Part shown: positions 30,665-38,543 of the stretch, piece by piece
How the letters are laid out: every line of letters begins with the position of its first letter
Position numbering within the stretch: the first letter of the stretch is position 1
Source: Arsenophonus sp031446125
GTDB taxonomy: Bacteria > Pseudomonadota > Gammaproteobacteria > Enterobacterales > Enterobacteriaceae
DNA length: 64,000 nt
Assembly: GCA_031446125.1 (NCBI GenBank)
Contig: CP132909.1
Location: 248,001 to 312,000 of the forward strand
Direction: 5' to 3'
Made by a program: the position numbers and the translations under genes
The notes under the pieces: generated by a model
Database searches by the model: none
What the model saw: only the letters and a program-made list of their open reading frames with translations
What the model was told of the DNA's origin: nothing

Positions 30665-31933
30665 TTAATTAATTTTGCGAAAAACAATTGATCCATTTGT
30701 ACCACCAAATCCAAAAGAATTACATAATGCATATTCCATATTGCTTACTTTTCTTGCTTTATAAGGAACAAAATCTAGTTTTTTTGTTTCTACTAATTTT
30801 AGTAATTCATTATCAATGTTTTCAAGATTAATTGTTGGAGGAATATTTTGATCTCTTAGTGATAAAACAGAAAAAATAGATTCAATAGCACCTGCAGCTC
30901 CTAATAAATGACCAGTCATAGATTTAGTTGAACTAATCAATATTCTATCATTATTTTCTGGATAAATTGATGCAATCGCAAATGCTTCAGCGATATCTCC
31001 TGCTAATGTTGATGTACCATGAGCATTAATATAGCCTATTTTTTCTGCACTAATACCTGCATCGTGTAAAGCATTTTTCATGGAAAGAGCAGCACCTTCA
31101 CCATTTTCTGATGGTGATGTTAAATGATATGCATCACTGCTCATACCAAAACCTGCACATTCAGCATAAATTTTGGCATTTCTATCTTTAGCATGTTCAT
31201 ATTCTTCTAAAACTAAAATACCTGCTCCATCTCCTAATACAAATCCATCTCGTTCTTTATCCCATGGACGACTGGCTCTTTTAGGTTCATGATTACGTTT
31301 AGATAATGCATTAAGAGAGCTAAATCCAGCTATACCCAGAGATGTACTGGCTTTTTCTGCACCACCTGCTAACATAATATCAGCATCACCATATGCAATA
31401 ATACGCGCGGCATGACCAATGTTATGAACTCCTGAAGTACAAGCGGTAGAAATAGAAATAGTGGGACCTTTAAATCCATATATAATACTTAAATATCCAG
31501 ATACCATATTAATAATAGTTGAAGGAACAAAAAATGGACTAACTCTTCTTGGACCATGAGAAAATAAAATATCACAATTTTTTTGAATTAATTCTAATCC
31601 GCCAATACCAGAACCAATTGCAGCACCTATACGGTGAGCATTAGATTTTGTAATTTCAATACCTGCATCTTTAATAGCTTGTTGACCTGCAGCAATTCCA
31701 TACTGAATAAAAAGATCCATTTTTCGTATATTTTTAGAGTAAATTTCATAATCATTATAATTAAAATTTTTCACTAAACCAGCAAATTTAGTTGTATATT
31801 TTTTAGTATCAAAATACTCTATAAGGGTAATTCCGCTTTTTCCAGAACATACAGCACTCCAAGATGATTCAACTGTATTGCCAACTGGAGATAACATGCC
31901 CAGCCCAGTGACAACTACTCGACGTTTAGACAT
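30665..31933 (-). CDS. fabF: 3-oxoacyl-ACP synthase II
   Basis: 422 residues (E. coli FabF 413). It elongates acyl-ACP by condensation with malonyl-ACP. The Cys-His-His triad is visible: Cys in STACTSGVHNIGHAA near residues 163-177, His in NAHGTSTLAGD near 305, and His in STKSMTGHLLGAAGA near 341. GFGGTNGSIVF is at the end. GGAGG lies 6 bases before the ATG. It is separated from acpP by 99 bases holding a strong GC-rich hairpin. This is the only elongating 3-oxoacyl-ACP synthase I see in the window (FabH is the initiating one). Confidence 0.97.
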   Translation of the reverse strand: MSKRRVVVTGLGMLSPVGNTVESSWSAVCSGKSGITLIEYFDTKKYTTKFAGLVKNFNYNDYEIYSKNIRKMDLFIQYGIAAGQQAIKDAGIEITKSNAHRIGAAIGSGIGGLELIQKNCDILFSHGPRRVSPFFVPSTIINMVSGYLSIIYGFKGPTISISTACTSGVHNIGHAARIIAYGDADIMLAGGAEKASTSLGIAGFSSLNALSKRNHEPKRASRPWDKERDGFVLGDGAGILVLEEYEHAKDRNAKIYAECAGFGMSSDAYHLTSPSENGEGAALSMKNALHDAGISAEKIGYINAHGTSTLAGDIAEAFAIASIYPENNDRILISSTKSMTGHLLGAAGAIESIFSVLSLRDQNIPPTINLENIDNELLKLVETKKLDFVPYKARKVSNMEYALCNSFGFGGTNGSIVFRKIN

Positions 31934-31964
31934 GTATTACCTCCAAAAAACATAAGAGCAGTGG

Positions 31965-31997
31965 ATATTCAGGCGGTATGTTTAACCGCCTGAATAT
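31965..31997 (-). promoter_or_regulatory. GC-rich 13-bp hairpin between acpP and fabF
   Basis: Perfect inverted repeat: arms ATATTCAGGCGGT (31965-31977) and ACCGCCTGAATAT (31985-31997) with a 7-base loop. Six of the 13 pairs are G-C in DNA that is about 80% A+T. It lies 36 bases past the acpP stop on the same strand. The following T6 run (31945-31950) is 14 bases beyond the stem, so it is not a textbook terminator. It is more likely a partial terminator or a 3' stabiliser that lets acpP mRNA exceed fabF mRNA. Confidence 0.7.
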
Positions 31998-32032
31998 GTA
32001 CATAAAAATTTTTAATCATGGAAAAAATCTTC

Positions 32033-32293
32033 TTATGACTTATTATTTTCAATATAATCAATAGCAGCTTTTACTGTTGTAATTTTTTCTGCTTCTTCAT
32101 CAGGAATTTCAATGTCAAACTCTTCTTCTAATGCCATTACTAATTCGACAGTGTCAAGAGAATCGGCACCTAAATCTTCAACAAATGAAGCATTATTTGC
32201 AACTTCCTCTTCTTTTACACCTAATTGTTCTGCAATTATTTTTTTAACACCTTGTGCAATATCTTTCTCAACACGATCTTCTCTAGTGCTCAT
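32033..32293 (-). CDS. acpP: Acyl carrier protein
   Basis: The central carrier of fatty-acid synthesis. The phosphopantetheine Ser is in FVEDLGADSLDTVELVMALEEEFDIEIPDEEAE, the family hallmark. I start at the ATG at 32291-32293 (MSTREDRV), which aligns with E. coli MSTIEERV and has AGGA 11 bases upstream. The frame is open 16 codons further, to an ATG at 32341, but that part has no homology. From this start the protein has 86 residues against 78 in E. coli. The excess is an 8-residue insertion (VEKDIAQG) before VKKIIAEQLG in helix I that looks like a partial tandem copy of it. Confidence 0.96.
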   Translation of the reverse strand: MSTREDRVEKDIAQGVKKIIAEQLGVKEEEVANNASFVEDLGADSLDTVELVMALEEEFDIEIPDEEAEKITTVKAAIDYIENNKS

Positions 32294-32356
32294 ACCATTT
32301 AAATTCCTATTAAAACTCGTTTTCACGATAATTTTTGTCATTTAATATAGAAGAAA

Positions 32357-32384
32357 ATTATAGAATTTAATCCTAACTATCCAA
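32357..32384 (-). promoter_or_regulatory. Probable sigma-70 promoter of acpP
   Basis: Minus strand: -35-like TTGGAT (32379-32384), 16-base spacer, perfect -10 TATAAT (32357-32362). The start site would be near 32350, giving a leader of about 57 bases to the acpP ATG. It lies in the fabG-acpP gap, where E. coli also has a separate acpP promoter. Short AT-rich motifs are weak evidence alone; the position raises the odds. Confidence 0.5.
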
Positions 32385-32440
32385 ACATTTTGACACTATA
32401 TGTTATTTTAGCATTAATCATGGAAATAATTAATTAGTTT

Positions 32441-33175
32441 TTAAAGCATATACATGCCACCATTAACATGCAATGTTTCACCAGTGATGTAAGCTGCTTT
32501 ATCAGATGCTAAAAATATTACAGCATTGGCAATTTCTTGTGGAGTAGCAAATCTTCTAACAGGGATAGTAGATAAAATTCCTGACTTTTGTTTACCTGTT
32601 AATGCTTGAGTCATATCAGTTTCTACAAAACCAGGTGAAACAACATTCACTGTAATACCACGAGAAGCTACTTCACGCGCTAGTGATTTACTAAAAGCAA
32701 TGATTCCTGCTTTAGCTGCCGCATAATTTGCTTGTCCAATATTCCCCATTGTTCCAACTACGGAACCTATAGATATAATACGACCATAACGTTTTTTTAT
32801 CATTGAACGAATTATGGTTTTTGATAAACTAAATATTGAAGTTAAGTTTGTATGAATTACTTTATTCCATTCTTCCTCTTTCATTTTTATCAATAAATTA
32901 TCACTTCTAATACCTGCATTATTAATCAAAATATCAATTTTGCCAAATTCTTCATAAATATTAGATAAAGTAGCATGAACAGACTTAGTATCTGTTACGT
33001 TTAAAATATACCCCTTACCTTTACTATTTAAATAAGAATTAATCAAGGCAGAACCTATTTTTTTTGTAGAAGTCCCAATTACTTTTGCACCATATTGAAC
33101 TAAAAGCTCAGCTATTGCCCGACCAATGCCACGACTGGCTCCAGTTACTAATGCTATTTTTCCATCGAAAATCAT
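32441..33175 (-). CDS. fabG: 3-oxoacyl-ACP reductase
   Basis: 244 residues from the ATG at 33173-33175, the same length as E. coli FabG. It is an NADPH-dependent reductase of the short-chain dehydrogenase family. The cofactor motif is TGASRGIGRAIAE near residues 12-24, followed by NNAGIRSDNLL. The catalytic Ser is in SVVGTMGNIGQANYAAAKAG with YxxxK near 151-155. GITVNVVSPGFVETDMT and ITGETLHVNGGMYML complete it. A TTG four codons upstream opens the frame, but the GAGG there is the ribosome site for this ATG. Thirty bases separate it from fabD. Confidence 0.97.
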   Translation of the reverse strand: MIFDGKIALVTGASRGIGRAIAELLVQYGAKVIGTSTKKIGSALINSYLNSKGKGYILNVTDTKSVHATLSNIYEEFGKIDILINNAGIRSDNLLIKMKEEEWNKVIHTNLTSIFSLSKTIIRSMIKKRYGRIISIGSVVGTMGNIGQANYAAAKAGIIAFSKSLAREVASRGITVNVVSPGFVETDMTQALTGKQKSGILSTIPVRRFATPQEIANAVIFLASDKAAYITGETLHVNGGMYML

Positions 33176-33205
33176 TTTTTTCCTCAATACTAAATTATTT
33201 ATGAA

Positions 33206-34135
33206 TTATATATTCAGTCCCATATTTAATGATGCGGTATCATTAATTGCTATTGCATAAATGGTACGTAAAGTACGTTTACTTAATCCTTTTAATACTT
33301 TTCCTGGACCTATTTCTACTAAATTTTTAATTCCTTTTTTGTCTATAAAATTCATAATTTCAACCCAACGTACTGGTTTATACAGTTGTCTCACTAAAGC
33401 ATCTTTTATTTTCTCTACTGAATTTTCTATTTTTACATCAACATTGTTGATAATATCGATTTTAGGTTGTTTAAAAATAATATTGCGCAATGTTTTTTCT
33501 AATTGTTTTGATGCTTCTTTTAGTAATTGACAATGTGAAGGTACAGTAATCGGCAATGGTAAAATTCTTTTTGCACCAAAAGCTTTGCACAAAATAACTG
33601 CCCTATTAACAGCATTTTTTTCCCCTCCAATAACCACTTGTTTTGGTGAATTAAAATTCACTATTTCAACCACTTCATTTTCCGATGCTTTTTTACATAA
33701 TGACAATATTAATTCATTATCTAAACCAATAATTGCACACATGGCTCCTTTACCTACAGGAACAGATTTTTGCATTAATCTTCCGCGCAATTCTACTAAT
33801 TTTATAGCTGATCTAAAATCAATAACCTCAGCACATACCAACGCTGAATATTCACCTAAACTATGACCTGCCATTAGTTGAGGAATAGTTCCATATTTTT
33901 TTTTCCATATCCGAAAAATTGCAACAGATGCACACAGAATCGCTGGCTGTGTTTTCCATGTTATATTTAATTCTTCTTTAGAACCATTCTGTACTAAATC
34001 CCATAAATCATATCCTAAAACATTGGAAGCCTCATTAAAGGTCTCTTCTACTGTTATAAATTTATTTGCTAAATCAGATAACATACCAATAGATTGAGAA
34101 CCTTGCCCAGGAAAAACCATAACGAAATTAGACAT
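33206..34135 (-). CDS. fabD: Malonyl-CoA:ACP transacylase
   Basis: 309 residues, the E. coli length. It loads malonyl groups onto ACP. The N-terminal motif MSNFVMVFPGQGSQSIGM is at 1-18. The nucleophile Ser is in AGHSLGEYSALVCA near residues 90-103, and the Arg that binds malonate is in VELRGRLMQ near 113-121. The catalytic His is in ITVPSHCQLL near 197-206. It lies 20 bases after fabH and 30 before fabG, so it is part of the fabHDG operon. All catalytic residues are present. Confidence 0.96.
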   Translation of the reverse strand: MSNFVMVFPGQGSQSIGMLSDLANKFITVEETFNEASNVLGYDLWDLVQNGSKEELNITWKTQPAILCASVAIFRIWKKKYGTIPQLMAGHSLGEYSALVCAEVIDFRSAIKLVELRGRLMQKSVPVGKGAMCAIIGLDNELILSLCKKASENEVVEIVNFNSPKQVVIGGEKNAVNRAVILCKAFGAKRILPLPITVPSHCQLLKEASKQLEKTLRNIIFKQPKIDIINNVDVKIENSVEKIKDALVRQLYKPVRWVEIMNFIDKKGIKNLVEIGPGKVLKGLSKRTLRTIYAIAINDTASLNMGLNI

Positions 34136-34155
34136 TTTATTTCTTTATTTTATTT

Positions 34156-35109
34156 TTAAAAACGGATTAAAGCTGAACCCCAAGTGATACCACCACCAAA
34201 TGCTTCGAGTAATACCATTTGCCCTCTTTTTATACGTCCATCTCTTACTGCTTGATCAAATGCTGTAGGCACTGAAGCAGCTGAAGTATTACCATGTCTA
34301 TCCAAAGTAATAACAACTTTGTTCATGGGCATTGAAAGTTTTTTAGCTGTTGCTTGAATAATTCTCAAATTAGCTTGATGTGGTACTAACCAATCCAATT
34401 CTGATTTATCTAATGCATTTTTTTCTAATATTTCATCTACAATATTAGTCAATTCATTTACTGCTATTTTAAAAACTTCATTACCGGACATTGCAACATA
34501 AGTTGGTTTCGCACGCTTTTTATGTTCTTGATGTTTTAAAGTTAATAAATCACCATATTTACCATTAGCATGTAAATGCGTCGATAAAATTCCAGGTTCT
34601 TGTGAACAACCTACAACAATTGCACCGGCAGCATCTCCAAATAAAATCAGTGTACTACGATCATTTGGGTCTAATACTCTCGATAACACATCTGAGCCAA
34701 TTACTAATACTTTTTTTGCCATTCCAGTTTTAATAAATTGATCACTAATGCTTAATGCATAAGTAAAACCAGCACAAGCAGCAGCAACATCAAATGCAGC
34801 ACCATTTTTCATTCCTAATATTTGTTGAATTTGACATGCGGAACTTGGAAAAGCATGCGTAGAAGAAGTCGTTGCTACAATAATAAAATCAATTTCATTC
34901 GCTACAATACCTGCCATGGCCAAAGCTTTTTTTGCAGCTTTGGCACCCATAGTAGATACATCATCTTCTATAGTTGCAATACGACGTTCTTTAATTCCTG
35001 TGCGAGTAGTTATCCATTCATCAGAGGTATCTACCATTTTTTCTAAATCAGCATTAGTGCGAATTTGTCCAGGCAAATAACTGCCAGTACCTAAGATTTT
35101 TGTATACAT
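34156..35109 (-). CDS. fabH: 3-oxoacyl-ACP synthase III
   Basis: 317 residues, the E. coli length. It initiates chains by condensing acetyl-CoA with malonyl-ACP. The Cys-His-Asn triad is visible: Cys in DVAAACAGFTYALS near residue 112, His in WLVPHQANLRIIQA near 244, and Asn in RHGNTSAASVP near 274. The N-terminus TKILGTGSYLPGQIRTNADLE is typical. In E. coli plsX lies directly upstream. Here only an eroded plsX end remains immediately before the fabH start, so the fab operon may have gained a new promoter there. Confidence 0.97.
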   Translation of the reverse strand: MYTKILGTGSYLPGQIRTNADLEKMVDTSDEWITTRTGIKERRIATIEDDVSTMGAKAAKKALAMAGIVANEIDFIIVATTSSTHAFPSSACQIQQILGMKNGAAFDVAAACAGFTYALSISDQFIKTGMAKKVLVIGSDVLSRVLDPNDRSTLILFGDAAGAIVVGCSQEPGILSTHLHANGKYGDLLTLKHQEHKKRAKPTYVAMSGNEVFKIAVNELTNIVDEILEKNALDKSELDWLVPHQANLRIIQATAKKLSMPMNKVVITLDRHGNTSAASVPTAFDQAVRDGRIKRGQMVLLEAFGGGITWGSALIRF

Positions 35110-35114
35110 TTTTT

Positions 35115-35290
35115 AATCACTCTTGGGTAATCAATTCAAGCCAGCAGCAATCTTATCGGTAATTTAATTTCTACCACCTGGATCGCTGGTTTAATTTTAT
35201 TCTTAAATGCTTTTAAATTTGCAGCTACGTGACTTTTGTAACAATAATATTAAATTTTAAAAGATAAATATCATTAAATTAATTAAAATT
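35115..35290 (-). pseudogene. plsX: Remnant of phosphate acyltransferase PlsX (C-terminal part)
   Basis: Minus-strand translation just upstream of fabH gives FNDIYLLKFNIIVTK. After a one-base shift in an AAAA run it continues KSHVAANLKAFKNKIKPAIQ, then VVEIKLPIRLLLA and a stop. This follows E. coli PlsX ([36 protein letters not shown], then QRQVPQRIAARLE) residue for residue. Position and strand are those of plsX in the rpmF-plsX-fabH order. The remaining 800 or so bases of the gene are unreadable. PlsX makes acyl-phosphate for the PlsY route of phospholipid synthesis, so this bacterium must acylate glycerol 3-phosphate another way, perhaps PlsB (inference). Confidence 0.85.
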
Positions 35291-35892
35291 GATACAATAA
35301 AGATATTTGTTTATATACTTTATAAAGTACAATTTAATTAATTTAATGTTTTAAAAAAAGCGTAATTTTATATTTAAAAACTTAATCAGAATACAATAAC
35401 AAAAATAAATTATTTTTAAGCAAATACTATTGAGATAATTAATTTTATTTATCAACGATATTTTTAAAATATCAAAATGATTTGATAAATATTATATCAT
35501 TAATGGGATCTAATCGATTACTTTTGATTACAATTATTTAAATATATAAAAATAATATATCTTATTAATATTTAATTTAAAAAATATTGAGATAACCTGA
35601 AAAATCATAAATTCAACAACATTTTTTATTTTTAATTATTTATAATATTATTTATCATAAAATCTAACTTTATTAATATTTTTTTAAAATGGTTATTTAA
35701 TAGTATTAATATATTTTTTATATTTTGATTACTAATTATTTTAAATGTTAATTTATAATAATTTTTATTCTGTCTTATCAGTTACTTTAAGTACAGTAGA
35801 TTTTCATATATCGAAAAATTTTAATTAACATATTTTATAATTACATCTAATTTTTCCGTTATATGTAATTAAATTAGTAAATCATCAAAACA
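35291..35892. other. Spacer, probably erased 5' part of plsX
   Basis: By position this should be the former N-terminal part of plsX. I cannot align any translation to it. It probably now carries the fabH promoter. Confidence 0.45.
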
Positions 35893-36063
35893 TTATTTAT
35901 TAATAACTTTTTTTCCGCGAAAATAACCATTAGCCGTTATATGATGACGTAAATGAGTTTCACCGGAAATTTTATCTATTGATACTTCATTAATTTTTAA
36001 AGTATCATGTGAACGACGCATACCTCTTTTAGAACGAGTAGTTTTATTTTGTTGTACAGCCAT
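35893..36063 (-). CDS. rpmF: 50S ribosomal protein L32
   Basis: A short gene of 56 residues (E. coli L32 57). It reads [20 protein letters not shown], then [21 protein letters not shown] to a TAA at 35893-35895. This agrees with E. coli RpmF ([41 protein letters not shown]) apart from a one-residue deletion in the middle. AAGGA lies 8 bases before the ATG. It sits in the E. coli order rluC, (yceF, yceD), rpmF, plsX, fabH. Confidence 0.97.
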   Translation of the reverse strand: [56 protein letters not shown]

Positions 36064-37039
36064 AGTTATTATTCCTTTTAATCATGAAACTTAATAAAAT
36101 AACTTTTTAAAATACATATGTACTTTAAATATTTTTTGGACATATGTCATTTAAATAAATAATTATTAAATTTTCAAAATATTTTTAATTAGTATTATTT
36201 TTTATTGCATTCATTATTAAAACTAAATAGTTAATTTATAATGTTAGTTATAGGTAATTAATTTTTTTATTAGTAAATAATAAATAAATTTTTGAAAAAA
36301 TAATATAAATTTTATCAAAAATTATTGATATAAATCTTATTTAAATTAGTTTTTATAACAATTATTTCTTTATAACAATTAAATATTAATTATTTACATA
36401 TAATATACTAGTTGTATTAACACTGATAATCATAATAACATATTAATCATCTAAAATTATTACATAAAAATATCATATATAATAATTTTTATTAAAAACA
36501 GTAAGTACTATTAAAGAAAATTAAATTCTAATTAATAGAAAATTTTATATTATTTCTGATGAAAAAATAATTTTTAAAATATTACCTAATTATTAGATAT
36601 TTTATTATGCAATTATGTCTTATGTGTTTGATATTTTTTATTTAATATGAAATATATTCCAATTACCTATATTAGATAAAATTATTGATTAAATATCCAA
36701 AAAACAAAAAATTATTTAAATATACTTTAATTTCATAAAAAAAGAAAAAATCATTTTTAGTATGATGAAATTAGAATTAAGTTAAGTTTATAAAAATTAA
36801 AATTTACATGTAAAAAAACTTTGAATTAAAATAAAGTAAATTTTTTTTATTATAATACGCAAAAATTTATTAAAATGTTATTTTGATTATTAATAAAATT
36901 TTAATATGTTTACAGAAATATATTATATCTCAATATAATCATTTAAAAATAATTACATTGGTATTTTAATTTCATGCTATTTTTTTAAAAAAAATTGTAT
37001 TTCTTTTTTTAAAAAAAATTAAAAATACAATAATTTTAT
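36064..37039. other. Spacer replacing yceD and yceF
   Basis: Nearly 1 kb between rluC and rpmF, where E. coli has yceF and yceD. No translation resembling either is found. The rpmF promoter must lie in its left part. Confidence 0.5.
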
Positions 37040-37987
37040 TCATTTCAATTCTTGACGTAATTTTATTAAACATGTTTTAAGTTGTTCATCTAATGGAGCT
37101 TTAAAAATTAATTGTTCTCCTGTTAAAGGGTGAGCAAATATTAATATATGAGCATGTAAAAAAATACGTTTTAATCCTGTAATATGTAATTTTTCATCAA
37201 AATTAAAATCACCATAACGATGATCAAAAATAATAGGGTGTTTTACATATTGTGTATGTACCCTAATCTGATGTTTTTTTCCTGTTATGGGTATCACTTT
37301 AAGTAAAGTGGTATTAATAAAACGTTCTTTAATTTGAAAATTAGTTTCTGCATATTTACCATTACTAGAAACTTGCACTATTCTTTGACTATTTTTAAAA
37401 ACATTATTTGATAATGGTTTCTGAATAACTTTAATATGTGATGGCCATTGACCTTTTACAAGAGCTAAATATTCTTTTTGCATTTTTTTAAGACGCAATT
37501 GTTCATGCAATGCCCTCAGAGAAGAAAGTTTTTTAGCTATTAGCAAAATACCTGAAGTATTACGATCTAATCTATGTACAAGCTCTAAAAAATATGTTTT
37601 AGAACGTAAAAAACGCAAAATTTCAATTATTCCAAATTGAATTCCAGTACCTCCATGAACAGCCATACCGGAAGGCTTATTTAAAATAAGCAAATATTCA
37701 TCTTCATAAAGAATATTTTTCATCAATAAATCTATTTGATTAAATTTATGAAAGACTATATTTTTTTTTATTCTCGTTTCAAGAAATGGGATTCTGAGTG
37801 AATCCCCTTCTCTAATTTTATATTTAGGTTTTATTCTACCGCTATTAACCCTAACTTCACCTTTTCTAATAATACGATAAATCTTACTCTTAGGAATATT
37901 TTTAAAACGTTTAAATAAAAAATTATCAATACGTGTACCTACTTCATCATTATTAATAATATATTGTCTTGAATTTTGTATTTTCAT
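37040..37987 (-). CDS. rluC: 23S rRNA pseudouridine synthase RluC
   Basis: 315 residues (E. coli RluC 319). It converts U955, U2504 and U2580 of 23S rRNA to pseudouridine. An N-terminal S4 RNA-binding domain (TRIDNFLFKRFKNIPKSKIYRIIRKGEVRVN near residues 18-48) is followed by the catalytic domain. The RluA-family motif with the catalytic Asp is LVHRLDRNTSGILLIAKK near 136-153, and KPSGMAVHGG and HQIRVHTQYVKHPI are also typical. It is divergent from rne, as in E. coli. RluD is the closest alternative, but the rne neighbour favours RluC. Confidence 0.94.
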   Translation of the reverse strand: MKIQNSRQYIINNDEVGTRIDNFLFKRFKNIPKSKIYRIIRKGEVRVNSGRIKPKYKIREGDSLRIPFLETRIKKNIVFHKFNQIDLLMKNILYEDEYLLILNKPSGMAVHGGTGIQFGIIEILRFLRSKTYFLELVHRLDRNTSGILLIAKKLSSLRALHEQLRLKKMQKEYLALVKGQWPSHIKVIQKPLSNNVFKNSQRIVQVSSNGKYAETNFQIKERFINTTLLKVIPITGKKHQIRVHTQYVKHPIIFDHRYGDFNFDEKLHITGLKRIFLHAHILIFAHPLTGEQLIFKAPLDEQLKTCLIKLRQELK

Positions 37988-38543
37988 TATATAATCATAA
38001 TATATGATATAAAAATTTTATTGTTATGAAATATTTCATATATATATTATGATACTTTGTTTATTTTTTTTTTGAAAGATTATTAATTAAATTATTCATT
38101 CTATTTTTTATGCTGTTTTTTATTTTTCTATTTTTCTTTATAAAAATATAATCCACAGAAAAGTTCTCTTGATATCCATCCTTAAGCAATGAATAATGCA
38201 TATAATTAAAAAGAATGTTTATTAAAATAAATATTCATAATTTAATGTTTATTTATTTTTGATAAAATACATATAAAAATGGTATTAAAAATATGAAAAA
38301 AAATGTTTTTTACATCAAAAAAATATTCAAATATCTATAAATACATATTTTATTAAAAAAATGTACAAATAATCATAGATTTTGAATTACAACTTTTACA
38401 TCTAAATATGTAAATAAAAAAATTACGTTTTAATAAAATTGATTATTTTAAACTTATAATTTTATGAAAACAAAAAACTATTAATTTTATAGTAACCATT
38501 TTTAGTCTAATTTTTTTGACTTAATAGAGTAATGGTATTAATA
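37988..38543. other. Divergent rluC/rne spacer, rne leader region
   Basis: In E. coli this interval encodes the long rne 5' leader with hairpins used for autoregulation by RNase E. I cannot identify equivalent stems by eye. The segment near 38150-38205 is less AT-rich than its surroundings. Confidence 0.45.

Noticed and set aside
32033..32341. A 102-residue ACP starting at the ATG at 32341
   Set aside because: The first 16 residues have no homology, MSTREDRV aligns with the E. coli start, and AGGA precedes the internal ATG at 32293.
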